Notes: generated from the letters alone by a model not told the origin. A stretch of DNA of 13,711 nt from an uncultured Actinomycetes bacterium (GCA_903930035.1 CAIYXG010000303.1:1-13711); one strand, 5' to 3'; positions 1 through 7,418 are shown, numbered from the stretch's first letter. Numbers and translations: made by a program.

Positions 1-477
1 GACCTGCTGGCCCGGATGGGTGCGCAGGTGCAGGTCGGCGGGACCTCGACCGAGGTCGTCGGCACCGGCGTCCTGCACGGGATCGACGTCGACATGGCCG
101 ACTGCTCCGACACCGCGCAGACCCTGGCCGCCGTGGCCCCGTACGCGGACGGACCGACGACGGTGCGCGGCATCGGGTTCGTCCGGGGCAAGGAGACGGA
201 CCGGATCCGCGCCGTGGTGACCGAACTGCGCCGGTGCGGCGTCGACGCCGTCGAGGAGGCCGACGGGTTCACGGTGGCCCCGGGCCGCCCCCGTGGCGCG
301 ACCGTGCAGACCTACGACGACCACCGGATGGCGATGAGCTTTGCCGTGCTGGCCGCAGGTGCGTCGCCCGACGACCCGCTCCGCGTCGCCGACCCCGGGT
401 GCGTGGCCAAGACCTACCCGGGCTTCTGGGACGACCTGGAGACGGTCAGGGGGACCGTCCGCCCCGCACGTGCCTAG
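1..477 (+). CDS. aroA: 3-phosphoshikimate 1-carboxyvinyltransferase (EPSP synthase), C-terminal part
   Basis: This enzyme joins shikimate-3-phosphate and phosphoenolpyruvate to make EPSP, the sixth step of the shikimate pathway in the cytoplasm. The frame is open at the window edge, and 158 codons of the C-terminal domain are present; the in-frame ATG at 16 is internal, not a start. Visible family signatures are DCSDTAQTLA (the Asp at partial residue 37 matches the catalytic Asp), GKETDRIR (residues 63-70, Lys and Glu of the active site), YDDHRMAM (105-112) and DPGCVAKTYPGF near the end, whose Lys matches the PEP-binding Lys. The TAG stop at 475-477 is part of a TAGGAT box (475-480) that could serve as a -10 for cmk. 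The next gene, cmk, begins 30 bases later, a common pairing in bacteria. Identification is secure; only the N-terminal part is missing. Confidence 0.97.
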   Translation, partial: DLLARMGAQVQVGGTSTEVVGTGVLHGIDVDMADCSDTAQTLAAVAPYADGPTTVRGIGFVRGKETDRIRAVVTELRRCGVDAVEEADGFTVAPGRPRGATVQTYDDHRMAMSFAVLAAGASPDDPLRVADPGCVAKTYPGFWDDLETVRGTVRPARA

Positions 478-507
478 GATTGCCGCCGACATGGGAGGAC
501 CATCCAC

Positions 508-1173
508 GTGCGTGTGATCGCGATCGACGGGCCGGCAGGCTCAGGCAAGTCCACCGTGGGGCGTCTCCTCGCCGAGCGCCTCGGGCTCACCTACCTGGAC
601 ACGGGGGCGATGTACCGGGCCGTCGCGTTCGCCGCCATCCGTGGCGGTGTCGACCCGGTCGACGCCGGTCCCGTGGCCCAGCTGGCCCAGCGGATCGACC
701 TCCAGCTGGGCAACGGCACCGTCGTGGTCGACGGCGTCGACGCCTCGGTGGAGATCCGTGGCCCCGAGGTGTCGCGCGCCGTGAGCACCGTGGCGGCGAA
801 CCCCGACGTCCGGGCCGAGATGCGGTCGCGGCAGCGGGCCTGGGCGGCCGAGCGCGGCGGGGGCGTCATCGAGGGCCGCGACATCGGGTCCGTGGTCTTC
901 CCGGACGCCGTGCTGAAGGTCTACCTGACCGCCGACCCGGAGGTCCGGGCGCAGCGCCGGGCCAAGGAGATGACCGACCTGGCCTACGACAGCGTGGCGG
1001 CCGACCTGGCCCGCCGGGACGCTGCCGACCAGGGCCGCTCCCACAGCCCGCTGGTCGAGGCCGAGGACGCGGTCGTGCTGGACACCACGGGCATGGGCAT
1101 CGAGGAGGTCCTCGACCACCTGGTGGCGCTCGTGGAGGAACGCTCGGCGGCCCGGGAGGAGTCGTCGGGGTGA
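508..1173 (+). CDS. cmk: cytidylate kinase
   Basis: Phosphorylates CMP and dCMP to the diphosphates using ATP, in the cytoplasm. At 221 residues it has normal length. Seen directly: P-loop GPAGSGKST at residues 8-16, the YLDTGAMYRA substrate-binding motif at 29-38, and the conserved VIEGRDIGSVVFPDA segment followed by the Arg-rich lid (VRAQRRAKE). The GTG start at 508 is preceded by GGGAGG at 493-498 with a 9-base gap and gives the usual compact N-terminus (VRVIAIDGPAGSGKS). An ATG at 491 lies in another frame. The stop overlaps the plsC start in a GTGA tetranucleotide, so the two genes are probably translationally coupled. No anomalies seen. Confidence 0.97.
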   Translation: MRVIAIDGPAGSGKSTVGRLLAERLGLTYLDTGAMYRAVAFAAIRGGVDPVDAGPVAQLAQRIDLQLGNGTVVVDGVDASVEIRGPEVSRAVSTVAANPDVRAEMRSRQRAWAAERGGGVIEGRDIGSVVFPDAVLKVYLTADPEVRAQRRAKEMTDLAYDSVAADLARRDAADQGRSHSPLVEAEDAVVLDTTGMGIEEVLDHLVALVEERSAAREESSG

Positions 1174-1832
1174 CGCGGCGCGAGCTCCGGCCGCTGAGCG
1201 CGCCGGCGCGCGCCGTGTACCGGACCCTCCGGGGCGCCGGGGTGGCGGTCGCCCGCGTCTACTGGCGCCTCGACGTCGAGGGCGTCGACCGGCTGCCGAC
1301 GACCGGTCCGTTCGTGATCGCCCCGGTGCACCGCTCCTACGTCGACTTCTTCATCGTGGCCCTGGCCTTCCCGCGCTGCCTCCGGTTCATGGTGAAGAAC
1401 TCGATCTGGAAGTCGCGGGGGTTCGGGTCCTTCGTCGAGTGGATGGGGTCGTTCCCGGTCGACCGTGACCGTCCGGACCGCGACGCGCTCCGGGCGTGCG
1501 AGCAGGCCGTGGCGATGGGCGACCCGGTCGTGATGTTCCCCGAGGGGCAGCGCCGTGACGGCGACTCGGTGGTCGACCTCTTCGACGGACCGGCGTGGGT
1601 GGCGTGCCGCCACCGGGTCCCGGTGGTGCCGGTCGGGATCGGCGGGAGCCAGCGGGCGATGCCCCGCGGCGCGAAGTTCGTGTTCCCGGCCCGGGTCACC
1701 GTGGTGCTCGGCGAGCCCATCTACCCCGACGTCGACACGTCGGGCCGGGTGCCGCGGCGCAAGGTCGCCGAGATGACGGACCGGGTCCAGGCCGAGGTGC
1801 AGCGCCTGTACGACCAGGCGCGGGCTGCCTAG
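1170..1832 (+). CDS. plsC: 1-acyl-sn-glycerol-3-phosphate acyltransferase (PlsC family)
   Basis: Member of the membrane-associated lysophosphatidate acyltransferase family, which adds the second acyl chain to lysophosphatidic acid to give phosphatidate. The 220-residue product has the HX4D catalytic motif HRSYVD at 54-59, a substrate-binding stretch around GSFPVDRDR (93-101), the FPEGQR motif at 123-128 and a downstream VPVVPVGIGG segment. The GTG at 1170 overlaps the cmk stop by 4 bases and has GGGAGGAG at 1154-1161 in front of it. The frame is open far upstream, but that part is only the shadow of cmk and aroA. Order cmk-plsC, often with ispH or der nearby, is a recurrent bacterial arrangement. 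Exact acyl-acceptor specificity cannot be read from sequence. Confidence 0.92.
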   Translation: MTRRELRPLSAPARAVYRTLRGAGVAVARVYWRLDVEGVDRLPTTGPFVIAPVHRSYVDFFIVALAFPRCLRFMVKNSIWKSRGFGSFVEWMGSFPVDRDRPDRDALRACEQAVAMGDPVVMFPEGQRRDGDSVVDLFDGPAWVACRHRVPVVPVGIGGSQRAMPRGAKFVFPARVTVVLGEPIYPDVDTSGRVPRRKVAEMTDRVQAEVQRLYDQARAA

Positions 1833-1833
1833 C

Positions 1834-2217
1834 TCAGCCGGCGAGCAGGACCCCGGCGTACATCGCGGCGAGGCCGAAGAGCAGCCCGACGGCGCCGCCG
1901 GCAGCCAGGCGGGCCTTGTTGCCCTTCGCCGTCTGGTGGACCAGCGCGCCGGCCGCGCTCAGCAGCACGAACAGCATCTTGACCTCGAACAGCGGGTGCG
2001 CGTCGCTGCCCAGGACGTTCATGAGGATCAGGCCCATGCCGGTCAGGACCGACAGGCCGAGGGCCGGCCACGCTACGGTCTTGAACCCGTTGGCCAGGGC
2101 CTTGGTCGGTCCGTCGCCCAGCGGCCGCATGCGCGGTGCGATGCCGCCCACCACGATCTGTCCGCCGACCCAGACCGATGCGGCGACGATGTGCAGGAAG
2201 AGGACGAACGGTTCCAC
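1834..2217 (-). CDS. small four-helix membrane protein, CopD/HemJ-like
   Basis: A 127-residue protein that is almost entirely hydrophobic, with helices at about 4-26, 48-69, 78-96 and 103-126. His9 in LHIVAASVWVGG, a Pro and TG pair in helix 2, Lys80 in helix 3 and His94 at its end recall the layout of the copper-resistance CopD domain and of HemJ (UPF0093), families of small membrane proteins in which His/Lys positions bind metal or haem. Which family applies is uncertain. The GTG start at 2217 has GGAG 7 bases upstream (2225-2228 on the plus strand); the frame continues upstream without a better start. It starts 29 bases after the ispH stop on the same strand, so it is probably co-transcribed. 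Its TGA stop is separated by one base from the convergent plsC stop. Confidence 0.75.
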   Translation of the reverse strand: MEPFVLFLHIVAASVWVGGQIVVGGIAPRMRPLGDGPTKALANGFKTVAWPALGLSVLTGMGLILMNVLGSDAHPLFEVKMLFVLLSAAGALVHQTAKGNKARLAAGGAVGLLFGLAAMYAGVLLAG

Positions 2218-2246
2218 GGTGGGGCTCCAGGGGGTGTGCGGAGGTC

Positions 2247-3302
2247 TCAGGAGAGCTCGGACAGCACCGTACTCGCCGGGAGGCTCCGGTCGTTGCTGGC
2301 AGGGGCCGCGGCGGGGTCCCCGCCCAGGCCCAGGGTCCCGATGCGCTCGATGGCCCCGAGGAGCTCCCGCAGGTTGCGGGGCGGCGGGAAGTACTCGTCC
2401 TCGTCGGTCACGCGGACCTCGTCGACGCCCAGCCGCGGGGCCAGGCGCTCCAGGACGGCGTCCACGAGCTCTTCCGGCGCCGAGGCCCCGGCCGTGACGC
2501 CGACCGTGCCCGTGAGCGAGTCGGGCAGCTCCTCGGCGCCGTTGACGCGCACCACGACCGGGCAGCCGGCCTCGCGGGCAAGGTTCTCCAGCGCCACGGT
2601 GTTGGAGGAGTTCGCCGAGCCGATGACCACGACGGCGTCGCAGCGCGGGGCGATCTCCATGAGCGCCGACTGGCGGTTGGTGGTGGCGAAGCACAGGTCG
2701 GACCGGCCCGGGCTCCACATCTCGGGGAAGCGGGCCCGGGCAGCCTCCGCGACCGCCGACCAGTCGCGGTGCGACAGGGTCGTCTGGGCCAGGAGCGCCA
2801 CCGGCGTGGTGATCTCGTCGAGCGCCTCGACCTCGGCCACCGACTCGACCCGGCGGATGGCGTCCGGTGCGACGGCCATCGTGCCCACCGCCTCCTCGTG
2901 GCCCTCGTGGCCCACGTAGACGATGGTGTAGCCCTTGCCGGCCCGGACCTTCACCTCGTGGTGGACCTTCGTCACGAGCGGGCACACGGCGTCGACCACG
3001 AACCCGCCGCGGGCACGGGCCTCGGCCACGACCTCCGGCGCGGAGCCGTGGGCAGAGAGCATCACGGGTCGGCCCTCGGGCACCTCGGACACGTCGTCGA
3101 CGAACACCACGCCCAGGTCGCGGAAGCGCTGGACCACCCGCTGGTTGTGGACGATCTCGTGGTAGCAGTAGACGGGCGGCTCGAACGACCGGACCATCCA
3201 CGCAAGGGCCTTGATGGCCATCTCCACGCCGGCGCAGAACCCGCGCGGCGCCGCGAGCAGGACCTTGTCCACCCCCATGGTTCCCTGGCCCGCGGTCGTC
3301 AC
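2247..3302 (-). CDS. ispH: 4-hydroxy-3-methylbut-2-enyl diphosphate reductase
   Basis: Last enzyme of the MEP (non-mevalonate) isoprenoid pathway; a cytoplasmic iron-sulfur enzyme that reduces HMBPP to IPP and DMAPP. The 351 residues contain the three conserved cluster-ligand cysteines: Cys23 (RGFCAGV), Cys107 (DAVCPLV) and Cys204 (DLCFATTNRQ). Also present are HEIVHN (48-53), SAHG (83-86) and the GSANSSNT diphosphate-binding loop. Two starts are possible. GTG at 3302 has no Shine-Dalgarno, but a TAGGCT box ends 7 bases before it, fitting a leaderless transcript; ATG at 3278 (Met9) has AGGGA just upstream. I prefer 3302. The gene lies 21 bases after the stop of the hydrolase lipoprotein and is followed by the small membrane protein. 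Confidence 0.96.
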   Translation of the reverse strand: MTTAGQGTMGVDKVLLAAPRGFCAGVEMAIKALAWMVRSFEPPVYCYHEIVHNQRVVQRFRDLGVVFVDDVSEVPEGRPVMLSAHGSAPEVVAEARARGGFVVDAVCPLVTKVHHEVKVRAGKGYTIVYVGHEGHEEAVGTMAVAPDAIRRVESVAEVEALDEITTPVALLAQTTLSHRDWSAVAEAARARFPEMWSPGRSDLCFATTNRQSALMEIAPRCDAVVVIGSANSSNTVALENLAREAGCPVVVRVNGAEELPDSLTGTVGVTAGASAPEELVDAVLERLAPRLGVDEVRVTDEDEYFPPPRNLRELLGAIERIGTLGLGGDPAAAPASNDRSLPASTVLSELS

Positions 3303-3309
3303 GCCGGGG

Positions 3310-3315
3310 AGCCTA
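3310..3315 (-). promoter_or_regulatory. -10 box for leaderless ispH transcript
   Basis: TAGGCT on the minus strand, ending 7 bases before the GTG at 3302, which lacks a Shine-Dalgarno. This is the spacing expected when transcription begins at the start codon. No convincing -35 hexamer is seen. It lies in the 21-base gap after the upstream hydrolase gene, so ispH may have its own promoter inside an apparent operon. Confidence 0.45.
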
Positions 3316-3323
3316 CGGCCGGG

Positions 3324-4532
3324 TCACGGGTCGTGGCGGTACACGAGCACGTCGTCGAAGGACGCCAGCACCTGGTCGCCCAGGCCGACGGGCTGCGCGT
3401 CCAGGCCGGACCGGAACCGCAGCTCGGCGGTCACGAAGTGGCGCACCTCGGGCCAGACCTCGACGGACGGCCGGAACGGGCCGACCGTGCAGCCGTCGTC
3501 GCCGAGGGCGAGCAGCCCGTCCGGCACCGGCAGGTTGATGGCCCGGGCCAGCGCAGCCACGCCCCCGCCCCCCACGGTGCAGATGTCGGTGAAGGCGTTG
3601 TTGTGGCCGGCACCGCCGACCTCGAGCAGCCGCCGCTCGCCGGCGGTGTACTCGAACCCGGTCCGGAGGTTGTCGATGGGGGAGATCCCGTCGTTGCGCC
3701 CGCCGATCCAGGTCACGGCCTTGCCCGGCGGCAGCAGGGGTGCCGTCATGTTGGCGAGCTGCAGCGGCGAGACGCCGGCCGCCAGCGAGACCGCCGAGGG
3801 CACGTCGCCGCGGGCCAGGAGCCGCTGCGACTCGGACCCGCCGGCCGAGTGGCCGACGGGGAACACCCGGGTCGGGTCGACGGTGCCGCGCAGCAGCCCG
3901 TCGTCCGCCGCCGACAGGCTGCGGACCAGGTCGATGGCCTCGCCGGCCACGACCGTGTCGGGCCGCGCCGCGGCGGGCGGCTCGCCGAGCACGCCGGTCA
4001 GGCCCCGCTCGAGGTAGTCCGGCGACGCCACCACGAAGCCCCAGCTGGCCAGGTGGGCCGTGAGGAAGGACGACTGCTGGCGGTAGCTCGCCGCGCCGTG
4101 CGAGAACAGCACCAGCGGGAAGGGGCCCGTCGCGGCGGGGGCGTCCCGGAAGGCCGGGGCGACGGCGCCGGACACGACCGGGTCCGACAGGTCGGGGAAG
4201 TTGACGTCGTCACGGAGCGTGGGGTCGATCGAGTTGACCAGGTCCCGGAACGCTGCCGGGAGCAGGTCGAGGAAGTTGTAGGTGTCGCGGGACGCGCCGT
4301 CGGCGCCGGAGGAGGGGTACCAGACCTCGACCTTCCGGTCGGCGAGCGACAGCGTCGTGACGCCCACCGTGTAGGGGCCAGGGTCCGTGTAGGCGGCGTC
4401 GGCAGCCCGCGGTGCGTCGTTGGCCGACGGACCGGTCGCCGGTGCGGGCGGGGCCGGCACGCACGCCGCGGCGAGTGCTGCCACGCCCATCAGTGCTGCC
4501 ACGACCGTCGTGCGTCGCTGTGCCGTCCCCAT
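3324..4532 (-). CDS. predicted lipoprotein alpha/beta hydrolase (PAF-acetylhydrolase/dienelactone-hydrolase-like)
   Basis: A 402-residue secreted hydrolase. The N-terminus has two Arg, a hydrophobic run (about 9-23) and Cys24 in LAAAC, a lipobox-like site, followed by a Pro/Ala-rich linker (25-48). The body shows an alpha/beta hydrolase layout: oxyanion segment FSHG at 143-146, nucleophile elbow GHSAGG at 227-232 (Ser229), GGRNDG at 277-282 (probable acid Asp281) and GAGHNN (probable His310). The wording resembles the platelet-activating-factor acetylhydrolase/chlorophyllase group, esterases acting on small esters or lipids; the substrate is unknown. ATG at 4532 has GGGAGG four bases upstream. 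It is first in a minus-strand run with ispH and a small membrane protein. The 142-base gap to the divergent DUF512 gene must hold its promoter, but I see no clear box for this direction. Confidence 0.85.
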   Translation of the reverse strand: MGTAQRRTTVVAALMGVAALAAACVPAPPAPATGPSANDAPRAADAAYTDPGPYTVGVTTLSLADRKVEVWYPSSGADGASRDTYNFLDLLPAAFRDLVNSIDPTLRDDVNFPDLSDPVVSGAVAPAFRDAPAATGPFPLVLFSHGAASYRQQSSFLTAHLASWGFVVASPDYLERGLTGVLGEPPAAARPDTVVAGEAIDLVRSLSAADDGLLRGTVDPTRVFPVGHSAGGSESQRLLARGDVPSAVSLAAGVSPLQLANMTAPLLPPGKAVTWIGGRNDGISPIDNLRTGFEYTAGERRLLEVGGAGHNNAFTDICTVGGGGVAALARAINLPVPDGLLALGDDGCTVGPFRPSVEVWPEVRHFVTAELRFRSGLDAQPVGLGDQVLASFDDVLVYRHDP

Positions 4533-4662
4533 AGGTCCTCCCGTGTCGCCCGCCGCCGGTGCGGCCGTCCGGTGCAACCAGCACGGCCGTCGCGGTGTTC
4601 CGCAGTGTGGCACGAGCGTCCCGGCGTTGTCCCGCGTCCGGAGCCCGCAGGGCCCGGGCCGG

Positions 4663-4668
4663 TACGCT
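4663..4668 (+). promoter_or_regulatory. -10 box for leaderless DUF512 transcript
   Basis: TACGCT ending 6 bases before the GTG at 4675, which has no Shine-Dalgarno. The position fits transcription starting at the first base of the start codon. No recognisable -35 is visible about 17 bases upstream, so this rests on the -10 match and spacing. Confidence 0.45.
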
Positions 4669-4674
4669 GCGGCC

Positions 4675-6165
4675 GTGCCCACCAGCCCCGGAGCCTCTGT
4701 CGTCGCGGTCGTCGACGGCTCGCCCGCGCACCGGGCCGGGGTGCAGGTGGGCGACGAGCTGCTGTCGGTCGGCGGCCTGCCGCTGCGCGACGTCATCGAG
4801 TACCAGGTGCTCACCGACGCCGCCGAGGTGGACCTCCTGCTGCGCCGGGGCCAGCAGGACCTGCGCCTCGAGGTCCGCAAGGAGGACGGGGTCCCGCTCG
4901 GCCTGGAGGTCGCGTCCGCAGTGTTCGACGCCGTGCGGACCTGCGACAACCACTGCGAGTTCTGCTTCATCTACCAGCTGCCGCCGGGGATGCGCCGCAG
5001 CCTCTACCTGAAGGACGACGACTACCGGCTGTCGTTCCTGTACGGGAACTTCACCACGCTGACCCGCTTCACGGAGGGCGACCTCGAGCGCGTGGTCACC
5101 GAGGGGCTCTCGCCGCTCTACGTCAGCATCCACGCCACCGACCCCGACGTGCGCGCGGACCTGCTGCGGAACCGCCGTGGGGCCATGAGCCTCCGCTGGC
5201 TGCGGGCACTGCTCGACCACGAGGTGGAGGTGCACGGCCAGGTGGTGGTGTGCCCGGGCCTCAACGACGGCGCCGTGCTCGAGGACACGCTCGCCGGCGT
5301 GCTCGACGAGTACCCCGAGCTGGCCGACGTGGCGGTCGTCCCGCTCGGCGTGAGCGACCACAGCACCGAGGCCCGCAAGCGTCCCCACACCGTCGACGAG
5401 GCCGTCGCCGTCGTGGAGACCGTGGCGCGCTGGCAGCAGGTCTTCCAGCGCGTGCTCGGCCGGCCGACGGTGTTCGCGGCCGACGAGTACTACCTGCTGG
5501 CCGGGCGCCCGTTCCCGGCGGCAGAGGTCTACGGCGACTTCGGGATGCACGAGGACGGCATCGGGATGGTGCGGGCCTTCGAGGCGGAGTTCGAGGGCCG
5601 GACCGACCACGGCATCGGGGTCCAGCCGGGGTTCTTCGCCTCGGTGGACGGTGCGCCGGCCGAGGGCTACCGGGCCCCCCGCGGCGAACCGGCGCTGGCC
5701 GGCTCGTGCGGCGTCTCGGCAGGTCTCCCGGCGACGACGGGCAGCCCGGTCGCCACCCCGGTGCGGCTGGCCCCGTCACGGTCGGCCCCGGTGGGCATCC
5801 TGACCGGCGGCTACGGTGCCCGGGTGCTGACACCGCTCGTCGAGTCGTTGGGGCGCCCCGACGTGCGGGTCGTCACCGTGGAGAACCGATGGTTCGGCGG
5901 CAACATCGCCGTCGCCGGCCTGATGGTGTTCGACGACGTCGCCCGGACGCTCGAGGCCGAGCCCGAGGGGCACCGCTACCTGCTGCCCGACGTCTGCCTC
6001 TCTGGCGGCCGCTTCCTGGACGGCGGGGTCCCCGAGGACCTGCCGAGGCCGGTCGAGGTGGTCCGCACCGACGGGCTCGCCCTGCGGGAGGCGCTGTCAT
6101 GTGCGGCGCGCTCCCGGGCGTCGCCATCGTCGGGCGCCCCAACGTCTGCAAGTCCACGCTGCTGA
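4675..6165 (+). CDS. DUF512 family protein: PDZ plus radical-SAM-like iron-sulfur domain
   Basis: A 496-residue protein of the DUF512 family, whose biochemical role is not established. Residues about 8-48 form a PDZ-like segment (SPAHRAGVQVGDELLSVGG). Next comes a CxxxCxxC cluster, Cys90, Cys94 and Cys97 in TCDNHCEFCF, the spacing of radical-SAM 4Fe-4S sites, then FIYQLPPGMRRSLYLKDDD, LYVSIHATDP and HGQVVVCPG, all typical of the family. The C-terminal part carries GGYGARVLTPL and ENRWFGGNIAVAGL. The GTG at 4675 is the only sensible start; it lacks a Shine-Dalgarno but has a -10-like box. The last 21 residues overlap der and look like read-through: were base 6102 A rather than T, the protein would stop at 475 residues in an ATGA overlap with der. 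Adjacent DUF512 and der genes occur in other bacteria too. Confidence 0.9.
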   Translation: MPTSPGASVVAVVDGSPAHRAGVQVGDELLSVGGLPLRDVIEYQVLTDAAEVDLLLRRGQQDLRLEVRKEDGVPLGLEVASAVFDAVRTCDNHCEFCFIYQLPPGMRRSLYLKDDDYRLSFLYGNFTTLTRFTEGDLERVVTEGLSPLYVSIHATDPDVRADLLRNRRGAMSLRWLRALLDHEVEVHGQVVVCPGLNDGAVLEDTLAGVLDEYPELADVAVVPLGVSDHSTEARKRPHTVDEAVAVVETVARWQQVFQRVLGRPTVFAADEYYLLAGRPFPAAEVYGDFGMHEDGIGMVRAFEAEFEGRTDHGIGVQPGFFASVDGAPAEGYRAPRGEPALAGSCGVSAGLPATTGSPVATPVRLAPSRSAPVGILTGGYGARVLTPLVESLGRPDVRVVTVENRWFGGNIAVAGLMVFDDVARTLEAEPEGHRYLLPDVCLSGGRFLDGGVPEDLPRPVEVVRTDGLALREALSCAARSRASPSSGAPTSASPRC

Positions 6166-7418
6166 ACCGGATCGTCGGACGCCGGGTCGCCATCGTGGAG
6201 GAGAAGCCGGGCGTGACCCGCGACCGCAAGGAGGTCGAGGCCGAGTGGAACGGCCGGGCGTTCCTGGTCGTGGACACGGGCGGCTGGATGGCCAAGGGGA
6301 CCGAGCTCGACCAGAAGGTGTCGGACCAGTCGGAGCAGGCGCTCAAGGAGGCCGACGTGGTCCTCCTGGTGGTGGACTCCACGCTCGGCGTCACCGAGGA
6401 CGACGCCAGGGTGGCCCAGCTGCTGCGGGGTGTCGACGCCCCGGTGATGGTCGTGGCCAACAAGGTGGACGACCGGGTGCACGAGGCCGACGCCTGGGAG
6501 CTGATGTCCCTCGGGCTGGGGGAGCCGTGGACCGTCTCCGCGCTGCACGGCCGGGGGATGGGCGACCTGCTCGACGCCGTGGTCGCCGGGCTGCCGGAGG
6601 CTGCCCCGGACGACGAGGACGACGTCCCCGAGGACGCCGACCGGGCGTCGGTGTGCTCGGTGGCGCTCGTCGGCCGTCCCAACGTGGGCAAGTCGACGCA
6701 CTTCAACCGCCTGATCGGTGAGGACCGCTCCGTGGTCCACGACATGCCGTGCACCACCCGGGACGCCGTGGACACCGTCGTGGAGACCGACATCGGGCCA
6801 CTCCGGTTCGTGGACACCGCAGGCATGCGCCGCCGGTCCAAGATCGACGAGGGGACGGAGTACTTCTCGATGGTCCGGGCCCTCCGGGCCGTCGACGAGT
6901 CCGACGTGGCCCTGCTCGTGATCGACGCGACGGAGGGCATCACCCACCAGGACCAGCGGCTGGCCGAGCGCGTCGACGGCGCCGGGTGCCCGATCGTGGT
7001 CCTCCTGAACAAGTGGGAGCTGCTCGACGCCGACCAGCGCGCCGAGGTGCTCTACCAGCTGGGCCAGAAGCTCCACTTCCTGGGCGACTCGGCCGTCCTG
7101 CGGATCTCGGCACTCACCGGCAAGGGCGTGCACCGGCTGCTGCCCGCCCTCGAGGACGCCATTGCGGCGTACCACACCCGGGTCCCCACCCGGCAGGTCA
7201 ACGACGTCGTCCGGCGGGCCCAGCAGGCGCAGCCGGCGCCGCACGGGGCCCGGATCCTCTACGCCACGCAGGGTGCGTCCGACCCGCCCACGTTCACCTT
7301 GTTCACCAACAAGGAGATCCCGCCGAGCTACGTCCGCTACATCGAGCGGCAGCTCTCGGAGGCCTTCGGCCTGGGCGCCACGCCGCTCAAGCTGCGGGTT
7401 CGCCCGCGTGCCCGGTGA
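6099..7418 (+). CDS. der: ribosome biogenesis GTPase Der (EngA), with altered P-loop in domain 1
   Basis: Tandem-GTPase protein needed for assembly of the large ribosomal subunit. At 439 residues it has usual length: G domain 1 (about 7-167), acidic linker, G domain 2 (about 187-360) and a C-terminal KH-like domain (RILYATQGASDPPTFTLF). Domain 1 has VDTGG and NKVD motifs, but its P-loop reads GRPNVCKST, with Cys17 (TGC, 6147-6149) where Gly is nearly invariant. Domain 2 has an intact GRPNVGKST, DTAG and NKWE, but Cys218 (TGC, 6750-6752) replaces the Gly of the usual PGTTRD motif, and His201 sits where Leu is usual. ATG 6099 has GGGAGG 7 bases upstream; residue 2 is also Cys. The frame is otherwise intact. 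It overlaps DUF512 by 67 bases. Base errors in the source assembly are possible. Confidence 0.93.
   Translation: MCGALPGVAIVGRPNVCKSTLLNRIVGRRVAIVEEKPGVTRDRKEVEAEWNGRAFLVVDTGGWMAKGTELDQKVSDQSEQALKEADVVLLVVDSTLGVTEDDARVAQLLRGVDAPVMVVANKVDDRVHEADAWELMSLGLGEPWTVSALHGRGMGDLLDAVVAGLPEAAPDDEDDVPEDADRASVCSVALVGRPNVGKSTHFNRLIGEDRSVVHDMPCTTRDAVDTVVETDIGPLRFVDTAGMRRRSKIDEGTEYFSMVRALRAVDESDVALLVIDATEGITHQDQRLAERVDGAGCPIVVLLNKWELLDADQRAEVLYQLGQKLHFLGDSAVLRISALTGKGVHRLLPALEDAIAAYHTRVPTRQVNDVVRRAQQAQPAPHGARILYATQGASDPPTFTLFTNKEIPPSYVRYIERQLSEAFGLGATPLKLRVRPRAR

Noticed and set aside
234..1169. Upstream extension of the plsC frame through cmk and aroA
   Set aside because: Arg/Gly/Pro-rich shadow translation; plsC similarity begins only after the GTG at 1170, which has a good ribosome site.
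2136..6098. Very long plus-strand open frame running antisense to ispH and the hydrolase and into the der frame
   Set aside because: It is low-complexity Arg/Gly/Ala/Pro-rich until the der start, lies opposite convincing genes and in another frame from DUF512; typical of a GC-rich genome where stop codons are rare in shadow frames.
6099..7418. der as a pseudogene
   Set aside because: Despite the altered P-loop residue the frame is intact over the full family length, with a good ribosome site and other GTPase motifs conserved.
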